Source: Sphingobacterium prati (GTDB lineage Bacteria; Bacteroidota; Bacteroidia; Sphingobacteriales; Sphingobacteriaceae). From it: a stretch of 64,000 bases of DNA. Below the pieces are notes generated by a model that saw only the letters and a program-made list of their open reading frames with translations, was not told the DNA's origin and did no database searches. The DNA lies in contig NZ_JABJWY010000038.1 of the NCBI RefSeq assembly GCF_013167215.1, positions 584,765 to 648,764 of the forward strand, read 5' to 3'. Positions 33,931-44,309 of the stretch are shown one piece after another. A program made the translations under genes and the position numbers. Position 1 is the first letter of the stretch. The number at the start of each line of letters is the position of its first letter.

Positions 33931-36728
33931 TGCGCTTACAACTGTATATCTTATGGTCGTTTTTATCGATATGCTCCTTGCGCCCAGCTTTTGCGCAGTC
34001 GCGCGTATGGTTTGATCATCCTGCTACACAATGGGAAGAGGCTTTGCCTATTGGGAATGGCCACCTCGGAGCCATGATTTATGGTGGTGTTAGCAATGAG
34101 GAAATACAGTTTAATGAAGAGACCTTGTGGACCGACGGCCCACGGAATTATAATAAAAAAGGAGCATCAGCGTATCTTCAAAAGATCCGAGAACTACTGG
34201 ATCAAGGTCGCCAGAAAGAAGCAGAGTCTTTGGCGATGCAGGAGTTTATGGGAGTTAAAAGTGAATCCGAAGACCCTACCGCTTGGTTAAACAAGGTTGA
34301 CAAAATCCGAAAACAGGAACATGGTCCTTTTGAATTCGCTTTTGATGATAGCAAATGGCCACATATTACCGTCCCTCATTATGAGGGTTGGGAAATAGAG
34401 GGGCTTGAAGGCCTAGACGGAGCAGTCTGGTTTCGTTATGAATTTAACCTGTCAAAAAATGATCTAGCTGAGCACTGGTCATTGGATTTAAATAAAATAC
34501 GAACTAATGACTATACTTATATCAATGGCGAGCTCGTCGGCCACTCTGTAGGAGATGAAACCAGGAGACACTATCAAATTCCGATGGGGTTATTGCGTGA
34601 AGGGCGGAATAGTATTGCTATTCAGGTAATCAATCTAGAAGGTAAGGGCGGTGTGGCAGGATATAAAGATCCCAAACAAGCTATCGGTTTAAAAAGTAAC
34701 AGCGGTAGGTTTGTGTCGTTGAAGGGAAAGTGGAGATACCATATTCAAGATCAAAACAGTCCGAAAATAGGAAGTTATCAAGCATCCTATCAACCTTTTG
34801 GTTCGTTGAAACTGCAGTTTAATCACGATGCAGCTGAAAACTACAGCCGGATACTTGATTTGAATAAAGGCGAAGTGCGGGTCAATTACGCATTCAACGG
34901 GGTGCATTATAGCAGGACCTATTTTGCGAGTCATCCCAATAATTTTATTGCTGTACGCTTGCAGGCTGATCAGAAGAATAAAGTTACTTTTCGACTTGCA
35001 ATGAATACCAAACATCAGCGCGCTAAACTTCATCACATGGACGGCACATCAATCCGTTTGGAAGTGTGGGTGAAAAATGGTTCAATGCGCGGGACAGCTT
35101 TTCTGCAACTCAAATTGAAAGGTGGCACAATATCTTATGAAGGCGACCAACTTGTGGTACAACAGGCTGATGAAGCGCAGATTTATCTGATTGCAGCAAC
35201 AAATTTTAAATCTTATCAGGAATTGAACGAGCAGTATGATGCTACTGCTTTAGCACGGTTCAAGAACTTATGTAAGCTTGATCTAGATAAATTGTATCAA
35301 GTCCATCAAAAAGACTATCAACGATTGTATCATCGCTTTGCAATAGATCTTGGTGCCAGCAACCAACTTGATACAATTCCAACTGATCGTAGATTGCAGC
35401 GGGCGGCTGGACATGCTGACCCTGGGCTTGTAGCACTTTATATGCAATTTGCCCGATATTTACAGATCGCAGCGTCTCGCGAAGGTAGTCAGCCCATGAA
35501 TCTCCAAGGTATTTGGAATCCATTTTTAGAACCGTCATGGGGCAGTAAATATACCACCAATATCAATTTGGAGATGAATTACTGGCCGACGGAAGCATTG
35601 AATCTTTCTGAGTTGCAGCAACCCTTATTTCAGATGATCCAGGATCTTCGTCTAGCTGGTGGTCAAACGGCTAAGGAATATTATGCTGCTCGAGGCTGGG
35701 TATTGCATCATAATACAGACATATGGCGTGGAACAGCTCCCATCAATAACTCCAATCATGGGATATGGCCCACAGGTGGGGCTTGGCTGGTGCGCCATCT
35801 TTGGGAGCATTATCAATATACACAAGATCTACGCTTTTTACAGCAATATTATCCTATCATCAAGGACGCGACCTTATTTTTTAAAGATTTTTTAGTTAAA
35901 GACAAAACAACAGGATGGTGGGTCAGTTCGCCTTCAAACTCTCCAGAAAATGGAGGTTTGGTCAAAGGACCTACAATGGATCATCAGATTATCCGTTCGT
36001 TGTTTGATATTTTCGATCAAAGTTCTAAGTTATTGGGTAAAGATGTTCAATTGCGGGATTCAATTATGGAGATGCGAGATCAAATAGCACCAAACCAAAT
36101 TGGGCAACATGGACAGCTCCAGGAATGGTTGACGGATTTGGACGATCCAGAAAATAAACATCGTCATGTATCTCACTTATGGGGGTTATTTCCAGGAGAT
36201 GAAATCAATACGACGCATACATCACAATTGGTTGAAGCTGCAAAACGGTCGTTGGTACTACGTGGTGATGAGGGAACGGGTTGGAGCCTGGCCTGGAAAA
36301 TTAATTTTTGGGCTAGATTAAAAGATGCTCAGCATGCTTATCACATGGTTAAAATGCTATTGCGGCCGGCGGGTAAAGGAGGTGGTTCCTATCCAAATCT
36401 ATTCGATGCCCATCCACCATTTCAAATCGATGGCAACTTTGGTGGAGCCTCAGGAATTACCGAGATGTTGCTTCAGAGCCATATCAACGGGATTGAATTA
36501 TTACCAGCATTGCCAGAGGAAATGAGCACGGGTAAAGTAAAGGGACTCAGAGCGCGGGGGGCTTTTCAGGTTAATATGGAATGGAAAGACAATCAGTTAT
36601 TGGAGGTGACTGTTGAATCGCTTGCTGGAGAAGAACTCCATTTGCGTTATGCTAGTCGCGAAGTAAAAATCAAAACAAAGAAGGGCAAGTCTTATGCCTT
36701 TGATCAAGAATTGAAGTTAAAGAAATAA
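33930..36728 (+). CDS. GH95 alpha-L-fucosidase/galactosidase with inserted sugar-binding domain
   Basis: 932 residues, about 150 more than most GH95 members. Signal peptide, then the GH95 N-domain opening VWFDHPATQWEEALPIGNGH and FNEETLWTDGPRNYNKKGAS. At about residues 108-285 a galactose-binding-like beta-sandwich is inserted (KWPHITVPHYEGWEIEGLEG, LREGRNSIAIQVINLEGKGG), after which the N-domain resumes at SLKLQFNHDAAENYSRILDL. The catalytic (alpha/alpha)6 part has TTNINLEMNYWPTEA (catalytic asparagines, near 545), SSPSNSPENG (glutamate, near 675) and FQIDGNFGGASGITEMLLQS (aspartate, near 833). In RG-II degradation a GH95 enzyme removes L-galactose. L-fucose remains possible. Confidence 0.87.
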   Translation: MRLQLYILWSFLSICSLRPAFAQSRVWFDHPATQWEEALPIGNGHLGAMIYGGVSNEEIQFNEETLWTDGPRNYNKKGASAYLQKIRELLDQGRQKEAESLAMQEFMGVKSESEDPTAWLNKVDKIRKQEHGPFEFAFDDSKWPHITVPHYEGWEIEGLEGLDGAVWFRYEFNLSKNDLAEHWSLDLNKIRTNDYTYINGELVGHSVGDETRRHYQIPMGLLREGRNSIAIQVINLEGKGGVAGYKDPKQAIGLKSNSGRFVSLKGKWRYHIQDQNSPKIGSYQASYQPFGSLKLQFNHDAAENYSRILDLNKGEVRVNYAFNGVHYSRTYFASHPNNFIAVRLQADQKNKVTFRLAMNTKHQRAKLHHMDGTSIRLEVWVKNGSMRGTAFLQLKLKGGTISYEGDQLVVQQADEAQIYLIAATNFKSYQELNEQYDATALARFKNLCKLDLDKLYQVHQKDYQRLYHRFAIDLGASNQLDTIPTDRRLQRAAGHADPGLVALYMQFARYLQIAASREGSQPMNLQGIWNPFLEPSWGSKYTTNINLEMNYWPTEALNLSELQQPLFQMIQDLRLAGGQTAKEYYAARGWVLHHNTDIWRGTAPINNSNHGIWPTGGAWLVRHLWEHYQYTQDLRFLQQYYPIIKDATLFFKDFLVKDKTTGWWVSSPSNSPENGGLVKGPTMDHQIIRSLFDIFDQSSKLLGKDVQLRDSIMEMRDQIAPNQIGQHGQLQEWLTDLDDPENKHRHVSHLWGLFPGDEINTTHTSQLVEAAKRSLVLRGDEGTGWSLAWKINFWARLKDAQHAYHMVKMLLRPAGKGGGSYPNLFDAHPPFQIDGNFGGASGITEMLLQSHINGIELLPALPEEMSTGKVKGLRARGAFQVNMEWKDNQLLEVTVESLAGEELHLRYASREVKIKTKKGKSYAFDQELKLKK

Positions 36729-39700
36729 TGATGACCAGATTGATGCTGTTGAGCAGGCTGTTTTGCTGTGCCTGTATGTTATTATTAGGAATGTTTTCCT
36801 ATGGTCAAAAAATCCGTAAAACGATTGCTCTGGATACTGACTGGTTGACGATAATGGACCAAAAAGATTCCGCTAGGTATGGTGGATTTCACCGTTTGTC
36901 TTTTAAGCCAGATAAAGATTGGCGGAAAGTGAATGTCCCACATAATTGGGATAGCTACGAAGGATATCGCAGATTGCTGCATGGCAATTTACACGGTTAC
37001 TCCTGGTATCGAAAAACCTTTTCTTTAAAACAGCAAAGGAATAAAAATAGGTTCTATTTATTTTTTGAGGGAGTAGGATCCTATGCAACAGTTTGGTTAA
37101 ACGGCATACGGGTAGGGTATCATGCAGGAGGAAGAACCACATTTACACTGGATGTCACTGATGCGATCAAGTTGGATGGGAGTCCCAATCTTTTGGCCGT
37201 TCGGGCAGATCATCCGGCACATATTATGGATCTTCCTTGGGTAGACGGAGGCTGTTCGACAGAACGGGGATTTTCTGAAGGATCGCAGCCTATGGGAATT
37301 TTTCGTCCAGTGAGTCTATTGATCAAAAATGAAGTGTCTATTACGCCTTTTGGTGAACATTATTGGAATGATGAAACTGTTGATCATAAGAAGGCGGTCG
37401 TACACCAAGTCGTGGAAGTGAGTAATAAAAGCCAAGTTAATAAAGATCTGGAGCTTATAACGGAGGTTTTGGACCAAAAGGGAAAATTAATCGTTCGATC
37501 TACATCGAAAGACCAGATTAAAGGAAATGCGATAAAGGAAATTAGATTGAAAGATCTTATTTTTAGCAATCCACAATTATGGTCTGTGACCTCACCCTAT
37601 TTGTATCGCATAAAAATAACGTTAAAAATAGGTCGACAGATCATAGACGAGATAGAAACACCTTACGGAATTCGCGCTGTTCGTTGGTCAAAAGGGTTAA
37701 AACCATCCGGTGATCCACGTCTTTTAGTTAATGGAGCACCGGTATTTATAAATGGTATTGCGGAGTATGAACATAAATTAGGGCAGTCACACGCTTTCGA
37801 AAAGGAAGAGATCGATTCCCGGATTAAACAGATCAGAGCACTCGGGTTCAACTCCTTTCGTGATGCCCACCAGCCACATAACCTGCGTTATCAACAGGCA
37901 TGGGATCAACATGGTATTTTGTTATGGACGCAGCTTGCGGCACACATCTGGTTTGATACGCCTGTATTTCGAGCGAACTTTAAGAGATTGTTGATAGAAT
38001 GGGTGCGTGAACGTCGAAATAGTCCATCGGTGATTTTATGGGGACTTGAAAATGAAAGTACGCTTCCGGAAGATTTTGCACGTGAATGCACTGCATTGAT
38101 TCGCAAATTAGATCCAACAGCATCTATACAACGTTTAGTGACGACCTGTAATGGCGGTAGTGGGACTGATTGGGACGTCCCACAAAATTGGACCGGTACT
38201 TATGGGGGAGATCAAAAAACCTATGGCGACGATCTAAAAAAGCAACAGCTTGTTGGGGAATATGGTGCCTGGCGAAGTCTGGGGATGCATGCCGAACCAC
38301 CCTATCTACCCAACGAAAGTAATTACAATGAAGAACGTTTTGCTGATATTTTACAGACCAAGGTGCGTTTGGCAGAGTCTGTGAAAGATAGCGCTGTAGG
38401 CCATTATCTATGGCTTTGGAACTCACATGATAATCCTGGCCGTATCCAAGGAGGAGAAGGAAATCGTGAGATTGATCGGATTGGGCCAGTTAATTATAAA
38501 GGGTTGTTGACACCCTGGGGAGAGCCCACAGATGCGTATTATATGTATCTATCGCATTATGGGAAGAAAGAACGACCCATGGTATACATTGCCATGCATT
38601 CTTGGCCGAATCGTTGGTTGAGCCCTGGGATAAAAGACAATATTCGTATTTTTTCGAATTGTGATGAAATAGAACTTTTTAACGATCTCGGTTCGTTATC
38701 GCTTGGAAAGAAGAAACATCCAGGGTTTGGACAGCATATTGAATTTGATGGCGTCAAGGTAATTTACAATGTACTTTATGCTGAAGGACGAATTGCTGGA
38801 AAAGTGGTTTCCCGTGATACCATTATATTACAAAACTTTCCCGAAAGTCCACATTTTGCTGCCTTGCAGCAGCAATCCAAGATTTTAAAACCAGATCAGG
38901 GATATCATTATATCTATCGCGTGAATTGTGGCGGAGATACTTATATCGATGAATATGGGGGATACTGGCGGGCTGACCAGCCTTATAGGCCCATGCTCGC
39001 CTGGGGCAGTAGGTCATGGGCGGACAAATTCAATGGGATGAGCACGAATTTTGCCAGTCAACGGATAATTTTTGACCCTATCAAAGGAACGAAGGACTGG
39101 CCTCTTTTTCAGACGTTCCGCTACGGGCTTGATAACTTGGGGTATCAATTTGACTTACCGAATGGAGATTATTTCGTCGAACTGTATTTTGCCGAACCCT
39201 GGTACGGGAAGTTTTCATCGGGAAAAGGCGATCGTGTTTTTGATATTGCCATTAATGGTCAAGTTGTGGAACATCGGTTTGATATTTATAAAAATGCTGG
39301 ATTCCAGCAGGCCTTAAAAAAAAGTTATCCTATTAAAGTCATGAATGGAAAGATTGTTATTAATTTTCCACGTACTTATGCTGGTCAGGCAGTGATACAG
39401 GCCATTGCTATTGCATCAAAAGAAAACAGGAAAACCTTATCGCTTGATCAAGAGCATTATAATCTTGAATTAAGGAATCAAGATATTAAACTCCACAGCT
39501 GGCTGGATATAGGTAGCTTCCTGAAAAAGGAAGGAAATATTGAAACAACATTTTTCTCCTTGCCTTCTTCCTTGTTTGGTTCAGATTATTTTGAGCTTGA
39601 TAGCAATAGATCTTATCGCTTACACTTTAAAGAGCCTACCAATGTTTTCTTATTGGGGGAGAACAAGCCAGATGATTTTGAACAGACCAAAGACAGTGTG

Positions 39701-40228
39701 CAATTGAATACAGGGAAATATCTGGCAGTATTCCGTAAGGTTTTGCAGGCCGGAGAAGAGCTTTCCATAACGACCAAGACGCAAGGGGAAATTTTGGTAT
39801 TTCAGCAGCAAAGTGGGATGCTGCCCGTGTATGACCTTAAAGAGGTGAAAAACTATAAGGCCTATCAAAGTAGCTGGCGCGACGGTGTTTCCGAAATCGA
39901 GTTTGCAGGACAAAAGCGTGTGGCATTCAACAATAATGAAGGTTATATCGGTTGGCAGTTTCAGGTTGGTGCGGCAGATGTGTATGCGTTATCGATTAAG
40001 TATCATAATCCATTTAAGGAAGCACGTCGTGGTTATTATGAAATTTTGGACAAAGATAAGCATGTGCTGGTGCCTAAAACTCCAATACAATTGGAGCCTA
40101 CACGTGTAGGCAAATGGAATTATATCAATACTGATACAAAGACAATGATTAATGCGGGTACCTATTTTGTTAAGCTATACTCTTCTGATTTAGAGGGTGT
40201 TATTATTGATAATTTAGAGGTTAAATAG
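36728..40228 (+). CDS. multidomain GH2 hydrolase with malectin and C-terminal CBM-like domain
   Basis: 1166 residues. Signal peptide ending near FSYG, GH2 sugar-binding sandwich (WRKVNVPHNWDSYEGYRRLL, GVGSYATVWLNGIRVGYHAG), immunoglobulin-like domain and TIM barrel. The acid/base glutamate is in ILWGLENESTLPEDF (near 438) and the nucleophile probably in QLVGEYGAWRSLG (near 510). A malectin domain covers about 731-898 (YRVNCGGDTYIDEYGGYWRA, FVELYFAEPWYGKFSSGKGD). The last 130 residues (VGKWNYINTDTKTMINAGTY, ...VIIDNLEVK) resemble a CBM6/CBM35-type module. Activity could be beta-galactosidase, beta-glucuronidase or alpha-L-arabinopyranosidase. It overlaps GH95 by one base. Confidence 0.85.
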   Translation: MMTRLMLLSRLFCCACMLLLGMFSYGQKIRKTIALDTDWLTIMDQKDSARYGGFHRLSFKPDKDWRKVNVPHNWDSYEGYRRLLHGNLHGYSWYRKTFSLKQQRNKNRFYLFFEGVGSYATVWLNGIRVGYHAGGRTTFTLDVTDAIKLDGSPNLLAVRADHPAHIMDLPWVDGGCSTERGFSEGSQPMGIFRPVSLLIKNEVSITPFGEHYWNDETVDHKKAVVHQVVEVSNKSQVNKDLELITEVLDQKGKLIVRSTSKDQIKGNAIKEIRLKDLIFSNPQLWSVTSPYLYRIKITLKIGRQIIDEIETPYGIRAVRWSKGLKPSGDPRLLVNGAPVFINGIAEYEHKLGQSHAFEKEEIDSRIKQIRALGFNSFRDAHQPHNLRYQQAWDQHGILLWTQLAAHIWFDTPVFRANFKRLLIEWVRERRNSPSVILWGLENESTLPEDFARECTALIRKLDPTASIQRLVTTCNGGSGTDWDVPQNWTGTYGGDQKTYGDDLKKQQLVGEYGAWRSLGMHAEPPYLPNESNYNEERFADILQTKVRLAESVKDSAVGHYLWLWNSHDNPGRIQGGEGNREIDRIGPVNYKGLLTPWGEPTDAYYMYLSHYGKKERPMVYIAMHSWPNRWLSPGIKDNIRIFSNCDEIELFNDLGSLSLGKKKHPGFGQHIEFDGVKVIYNVLYAEGRIAGKVVSRDTIILQNFPESPHFAALQQQSKILKPDQGYHYIYRVNCGGDTYIDEYGGYWRADQPYRPMLAWGSRSWADKFNGMSTNFASQRIIFDPIKGTKDWPLFQTFRYGLDNLGYQFDLPNGDYFVELYFAEPWYGKFSSGKGDRVFDIAINGQVVEHRFDIYKNAGFQQALKKSYPIKVMNGKIVINFPRTYAGQAVIQAIAIASKENRKTLSLDQEHYNLELRNQDIKLHSWLDIGSFLKKEGNIETTFFSLPSSLFGSDYFELDSNRSYRLHFKEPTNVFLLGENKPDDFEQTKDSVQLNTGKYLAVFRKVLQAGEELSITTKTQGEILVFQQQSGMLPVYDLKEVKNYKAYQSSWRDGVSEIEFAGQKRVAFNNNEGYIGWQFQVGAADVYALSIKYHNPFKEARRGYYEILDKDKHVLVPKTPIQLEPTRVGKWNYINTDTKTMINAGTYFVKLYSSDLEGVIIDNLEVK

Positions 40229-40405
40229 CGTAAATGTCAGCATAGTGCATGACGGTTGTCAATAAAATTTTCAGTTATATTGAAGACTCAAAAATTCTTT
40301 ATGTCATTTTGAAGTTTGTTTGAGAATTTATAGAAAAAAAATAAAGGTAAGGGACTTTATTTAATGTTTAATAATAACCAAAAAAGGGATAAACTATTCA
40401 TGCCT

Positions 40406-41014
40406 ATGAAACGTTTTGCATTACTCATGTTTTTATTTTTAAGTGTATCTATGACATTTAGTCAAACAGAAGACGCTTATTGGAAAACCATCACCGATCG
40501 GTCAGAAAAAATTGTAGCAAAATTAGCGTTACAAGATCAGACCAAACAAAAAAAAGCAGCTCACATTATCCGTGACCAGTATTATCTTTTAAACGCTTGT
40601 TATACACTTCGTGATTTAAAAATCAAGGAGAATACCGATAAGAGTCTAAAAGAGCAAATCACGCAGGAGACGCTGCAGGAAACCAGCAATTTAAATCAGG
40701 CGTTTGTAAAACGGCTAAAAGAGGTTTTAACAGATCAAGAAGTCGAGGCCGTTAAAAACGGTATGACCTATAATGTTTATCCGAATACTGTGAGAGCCTA
40801 CCAGGATATGATTCCTCGACTCACAAAAGACGAAGTGCATATGATCGACAGTTTGCTGTATGAAGCACGGGATTTTGCGATGCAGGCTGAATCTTCAGAA
40901 AAAAAGCACGCTTGGTTTGGTAAATATAAAGGCAAAATCAATAACTATTTAGCGTCCCATGGCTATAACCTAAAGGAAGAAGGCGATAAATGGGCCGCGA
41001 GATTAAAAAAATAA
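40406..41014 (+). CDS. DUF3826-like secreted helical protein
   Basis: 202 residues from MKRFALLMFLFLSVSMTFSQ, a clear signal peptide. In-frame ATGs at 40364 and 40400 would put polar residues before it. The mature protein is almost wholly helical and charged: ITDRSEKIVAKLALQDQTKQ, AHIIRDQYYLLNACYTLRDL, LKEVLTDQEVEAVKNGMTYN, NYLASHGYNLKEEGDKWAAR. This looks like the DUF3826 family often found in pectin PULs next to SusC or pectate lyases, with no known activity. No catalytic motif is visible. It precedes susC by 27 bp and is probably co-transcribed. It may be a periplasmic accessory factor. Confidence 0.65.
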   Translation: MKRFALLMFLFLSVSMTFSQTEDAYWKTITDRSEKIVAKLALQDQTKQKKAAHIIRDQYYLLNACYTLRDLKIKENTDKSLKEQITQETLQETSNLNQAFVKRLKEVLTDQEVEAVKNGMTYNVYPNTVRAYQDMIPRLTKDEVHMIDSLLYEARDFAMQAESSEKKHAWFGKYKGKINNYLASHGYNLKEEGDKWAARLKK

Positions 41015-41041
41015 CCCAGTAAACAAATTAATACCCAAATT

Positions 41042-44000
41042 ATGAATCAGCTCATATTCCCGAGTAAATCCTCTAAAAGGTTAGCACAACTGCTGGCTAT
41101 TGGAATAATGACTGGCGGGATCATTCCGTCATACTCCTATGGAGTAAATCTAAGTGAACACAATTTAAACTTTTTTAAAAATATAACAGGAAAGGTCGTT
41201 GATCAAAATGGAAAACCGCTTGCCGGAGTAACGATATCCATTAAAGGATCAAAGACGGCGACTTCAACAGATGCAGATGGTACATTTAGGCTGAACTTGC
41301 CTGTTGGAAACGAGATTTTGGTACTCAATTTTGTTGGTTATAAAAGACTGGAAATCCCCGTTGGAAACCAGAATGTATTGAATATACGCATGGAAGCCGA
41401 AAGTCAGGAACTCGAAGAGGTAGTTGCTGTTGGTTACGCCACACAGAAAAAAGCACATTTGACAGGCTCTGTCGTAGCGATTAAAGCGGAGGAAATCGAA
41501 GACCTGCCATCGACGAATGTGGGCGCAACATTGGTGGGCCGGGTTGCGGGCCTTAACGTCAGCGGCGGAACGAGTCGTCCGGGAGCAAAACCAAGCTACA
41601 TTATACGGAATCCAATGGGTGGAGGAAAAGATGGTGGAACAAGTGCTCCTTTATTTGTGATTGATGGTGTGATTCAGGTAGATGGGCAAAATCAACCTGA
41701 CCAGACCCTATTTAACAATCTCGATGCTTCAGAAATTGAGAATATTTCCTTTTTAAAGGACGGTGCTGCCGCGGTATATGGTGTTAGAGGGGCAAATGGC
41801 GTTGTTTTGGTAACAACTAAAAAAGGAAAATTGGGTACGCCAAAAATCAGCTACAATGGATCATATGCCATTAATGATGCGACCTACCGTACAAAAGTAA
41901 TGGATGCGTATCAATTTGCTAATTACTTCAATATCATGAACGGGCCGAATGGAGCAAACCGTGATCCAAAAGCAGGCGGTTTTGACAAATGGTTTTTCTC
42001 GCAAGATGAGCTGGACTATTTTAAGAACCATTCTTATAATTGGTTAGACGATGCCTGGAAAGCAAGTTATCTGACACGACATTCCTTGAATATTTCAGGA
42101 GGGGCAGATAAAGCAACCTATTTTGCAAACGTGGCCTATAACAAACAGAATGGTAACTTGGGTACACTGGATTATGATCGATGGAATTTTCGTGCAGGAA
42201 GTGATATCCAGGTAGCCAGTAATTTTAAGGTTGGTATGCAGGTTTCGGGAAATACAGGTAATCAGCAAAAAACCTTTAACAAGATCGGTGGCGAAAATGA
42301 CGATAACGATTACAGAAACCTGTTGTTGGCTTCACCTTATGTTCCAGCTTATGTTAATGGTTTACCAGTTCGTCTGCCGGGCACAGCTGGAGATCTATCG
42401 GCCTATCATTATTTTGAATTGCAGAAATTAGGCAATTTAACAAAAACTGATTCAAGACAATTCAGTATTAACCTTAATGCCGAATATCAGGCACCTTGGT
42501 TGAAAGGTCTGACTTTACGTGGATCCTACGCTAAAAATTTAAAAAATGAGCGTGGGGATCAAATTGGCACAAAATATCAAACGTATACATTTGATCAAAG
42601 AAGCGGCGAAAACGGACATATTTTTGATGAAAATATATCCGGTGAAAAGGCTGTTACTTTTGGTAATGGCAATCGGGTTTATTTTTCAAATGCGACCGGT
42701 AGCAATTACCAAGCAAACTTTACAGCAACGTATGATAAACAGTGGAAAAAACATAATTTCTCAGGTTTATTTTCGGTAGAAAAAGCGGAAGCAAAATCAT
42801 CCCAGGAAGATGTTTGGAAAAATGATCCACTACAAAATACAAATGGACAATTTGGAACCGCGTTTGGTACTGTAGAAGGACGTACAGCGGCTTATGAATC
42901 TGGAACCTTGGGCTACCTTGGCCGATTGAATTATCGCTATGGTGATAAATATCTTGCGGAGGTATTATTCCGTTCAGATGCCTCGACCAAATTTGCTCCC
43001 GAAAACTACTGGGGTAAATTTTATAACATCTCTGTAGGATGGGTGATCAGTGAAGAAGATTTCTTTCATGTAAAAGGTGTGGATTATTTAAAATTGCGCC
43101 TATCGCATGGTAAATTAGGAAATGATCAGACCGCCGCGTGGGGATGGAAACAACGATATACCTATCAAATCGGAAAAGGTGGCGTATTTGGAGGAAATGG
43201 CGATGCAACGACAGGAATGAAGATGGAGAAAACGGCTAACCGGAACGCCACATGGGCGAATGATTATAAAAACAATATCGGTATCGATGCCCGTTTCTTC
43301 AACAGCCGCTTGTCGGCTACTATAGACGGTTACTATAATTTTGGCCGAAATTTACTTCTCGAACGTACAGGTAATGTCCCAATCTCAGTCGGTGGTTCTG
43401 TCGCTGCTGAGAATTTTGCAAAAAAGAATACTTATGGTCTTGAGTTTGACTTGGGATGGCAAGATAAAATTAATGAATTTAGCTATGGAATTGGCGCGCG
43501 CTTTTCATGGACAAATGATAAGATTCTTGCGTGGAATTATAATGAGGTGGATATGATGTACCCGTGGAATCCACAACTAAATGCTTCTTCCGACAATGGT
43601 GCCTGGGGTTATGATTATTTGGGGATGTTTAAAACACAACAAGATATTGATAATTACGTCAGTCAGTATAATATCACACAAGTGTTCAATGAGACGGCCG
43701 ATAAGTTGAGGCCAGGTATGCTCTACTATCGTGACGTTCGGGGGGCGCTCCAAGCTGATGGAACGTTTGCCGGCCCGGATGGTATTATCAACGAGTTCGA
43801 CCAAATTCAATTAGCCAAAAATAATACCAATCATTACTCGGTTGGAATGACATTAAAGGCGGGTTATAAAGGAATCAGTGCCGAAGCAGTTATCACGGGT
43901 TCTTTCGGAGGTTATAATGAAATTACAGAACGTAAACCGTTGAATAATGATATTTCGCGTGTTTATACGAATTTACCTGCTTTTTGGGGGAATGTCTATG

Positions 44001-44302
44001 ATCCAGTGCTAAACCCAATGGGGAATATGCCAAACCCAAATTGGTCAGACATGTATGATGTTCGTTCGAGTTTCTGGACTGTTCCGGCTTTTCAAATGCG
44101 GATGAGCAGCTTTAATATCGGCTATAGATTTCCAGATAAGGTTAATAAATATTTGAAAGTTTCAAATTTAAGGGCCTATTTGAGTGCTATGAATCCATTG
44201 ACAATTTATAATCCATTTAGTTATAAAGATGGCAATGGTGGTGGATGGGATGTATATCCGAATTTGAGAACTTATTCTTTTGGTATTAACGTGACATTAT
44301 AA
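41042..44302 (+). CDS. SusC-like TonB-dependent outer-membrane transporter
   Basis: 1086 residues. After an N-terminal export region (MNQLIFPSKSSKRLAQLLAI) comes a carboxypeptidase-regulatory-like domain (about 48-120: ITGKVVDQNGKPLAGVTISI, FVGYKRLEIPVGNQNVLNIR). The plug follows, with the SusC signature region LEEVVAVGYATQKKAHLTGS and ISFLKDGAAAVYGVRGANGV. The rest is a 22-strand barrel ending in the aromatic-rich NLRTYSFGINVTL with a terminal strand typical of outer-membrane proteins. It imports oligosaccharides bound by SusD, powered by TonB. Its neighbours imply pectic, probably RG-II-derived, ligands. The downstream SusD gene starts 8 bp later. Confidence 0.96.
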   Translation: MNQLIFPSKSSKRLAQLLAIGIMTGGIIPSYSYGVNLSEHNLNFFKNITGKVVDQNGKPLAGVTISIKGSKTATSTDADGTFRLNLPVGNEILVLNFVGYKRLEIPVGNQNVLNIRMEAESQELEEVVAVGYATQKKAHLTGSVVAIKAEEIEDLPSTNVGATLVGRVAGLNVSGGTSRPGAKPSYIIRNPMGGGKDGGTSAPLFVIDGVIQVDGQNQPDQTLFNNLDASEIENISFLKDGAAAVYGVRGANGVVLVTTKKGKLGTPKISYNGSYAINDATYRTKVMDAYQFANYFNIMNGPNGANRDPKAGGFDKWFFSQDELDYFKNHSYNWLDDAWKASYLTRHSLNISGGADKATYFANVAYNKQNGNLGTLDYDRWNFRAGSDIQVASNFKVGMQVSGNTGNQQKTFNKIGGENDDNDYRNLLLASPYVPAYVNGLPVRLPGTAGDLSAYHYFELQKLGNLTKTDSRQFSINLNAEYQAPWLKGLTLRGSYAKNLKNERGDQIGTKYQTYTFDQRSGENGHIFDENISGEKAVTFGNGNRVYFSNATGSNYQANFTATYDKQWKKHNFSGLFSVEKAEAKSSQEDVWKNDPLQNTNGQFGTAFGTVEGRTAAYESGTLGYLGRLNYRYGDKYLAEVLFRSDASTKFAPENYWGKFYNISVGWVISEEDFFHVKGVDYLKLRLSHGKLGNDQTAAWGWKQRYTYQIGKGGVFGGNGDATTGMKMEKTANRNATWANDYKNNIGIDARFFNSRLSATIDGYYNFGRNLLLERTGNVPISVGGSVAAENFAKKNTYGLEFDLGWQDKINEFSYGIGARFSWTNDKILAWNYNEVDMMYPWNPQLNASSDNGAWGYDYLGMFKTQQDIDNYVSQYNITQVFNETADKLRPGMLYYRDVRGALQADGTFAGPDGIINEFDQIQLAKNNTNHYSVGMTLKAGYKGISAEAVITGSFGGYNEITERKPLNNDISRVYTNLPAFWGNVYDPVLNPMGNMPNPNWSDMYDVRSSFWTVPAFQMRMSSFNIGYRFPDKVNKYLKVSNLRAYLSAMNPLTIYNPFSYKDGNGGGWDVYPNLRTYSFGINVTL

Positions 44303-44309
44303 TTGAGCA

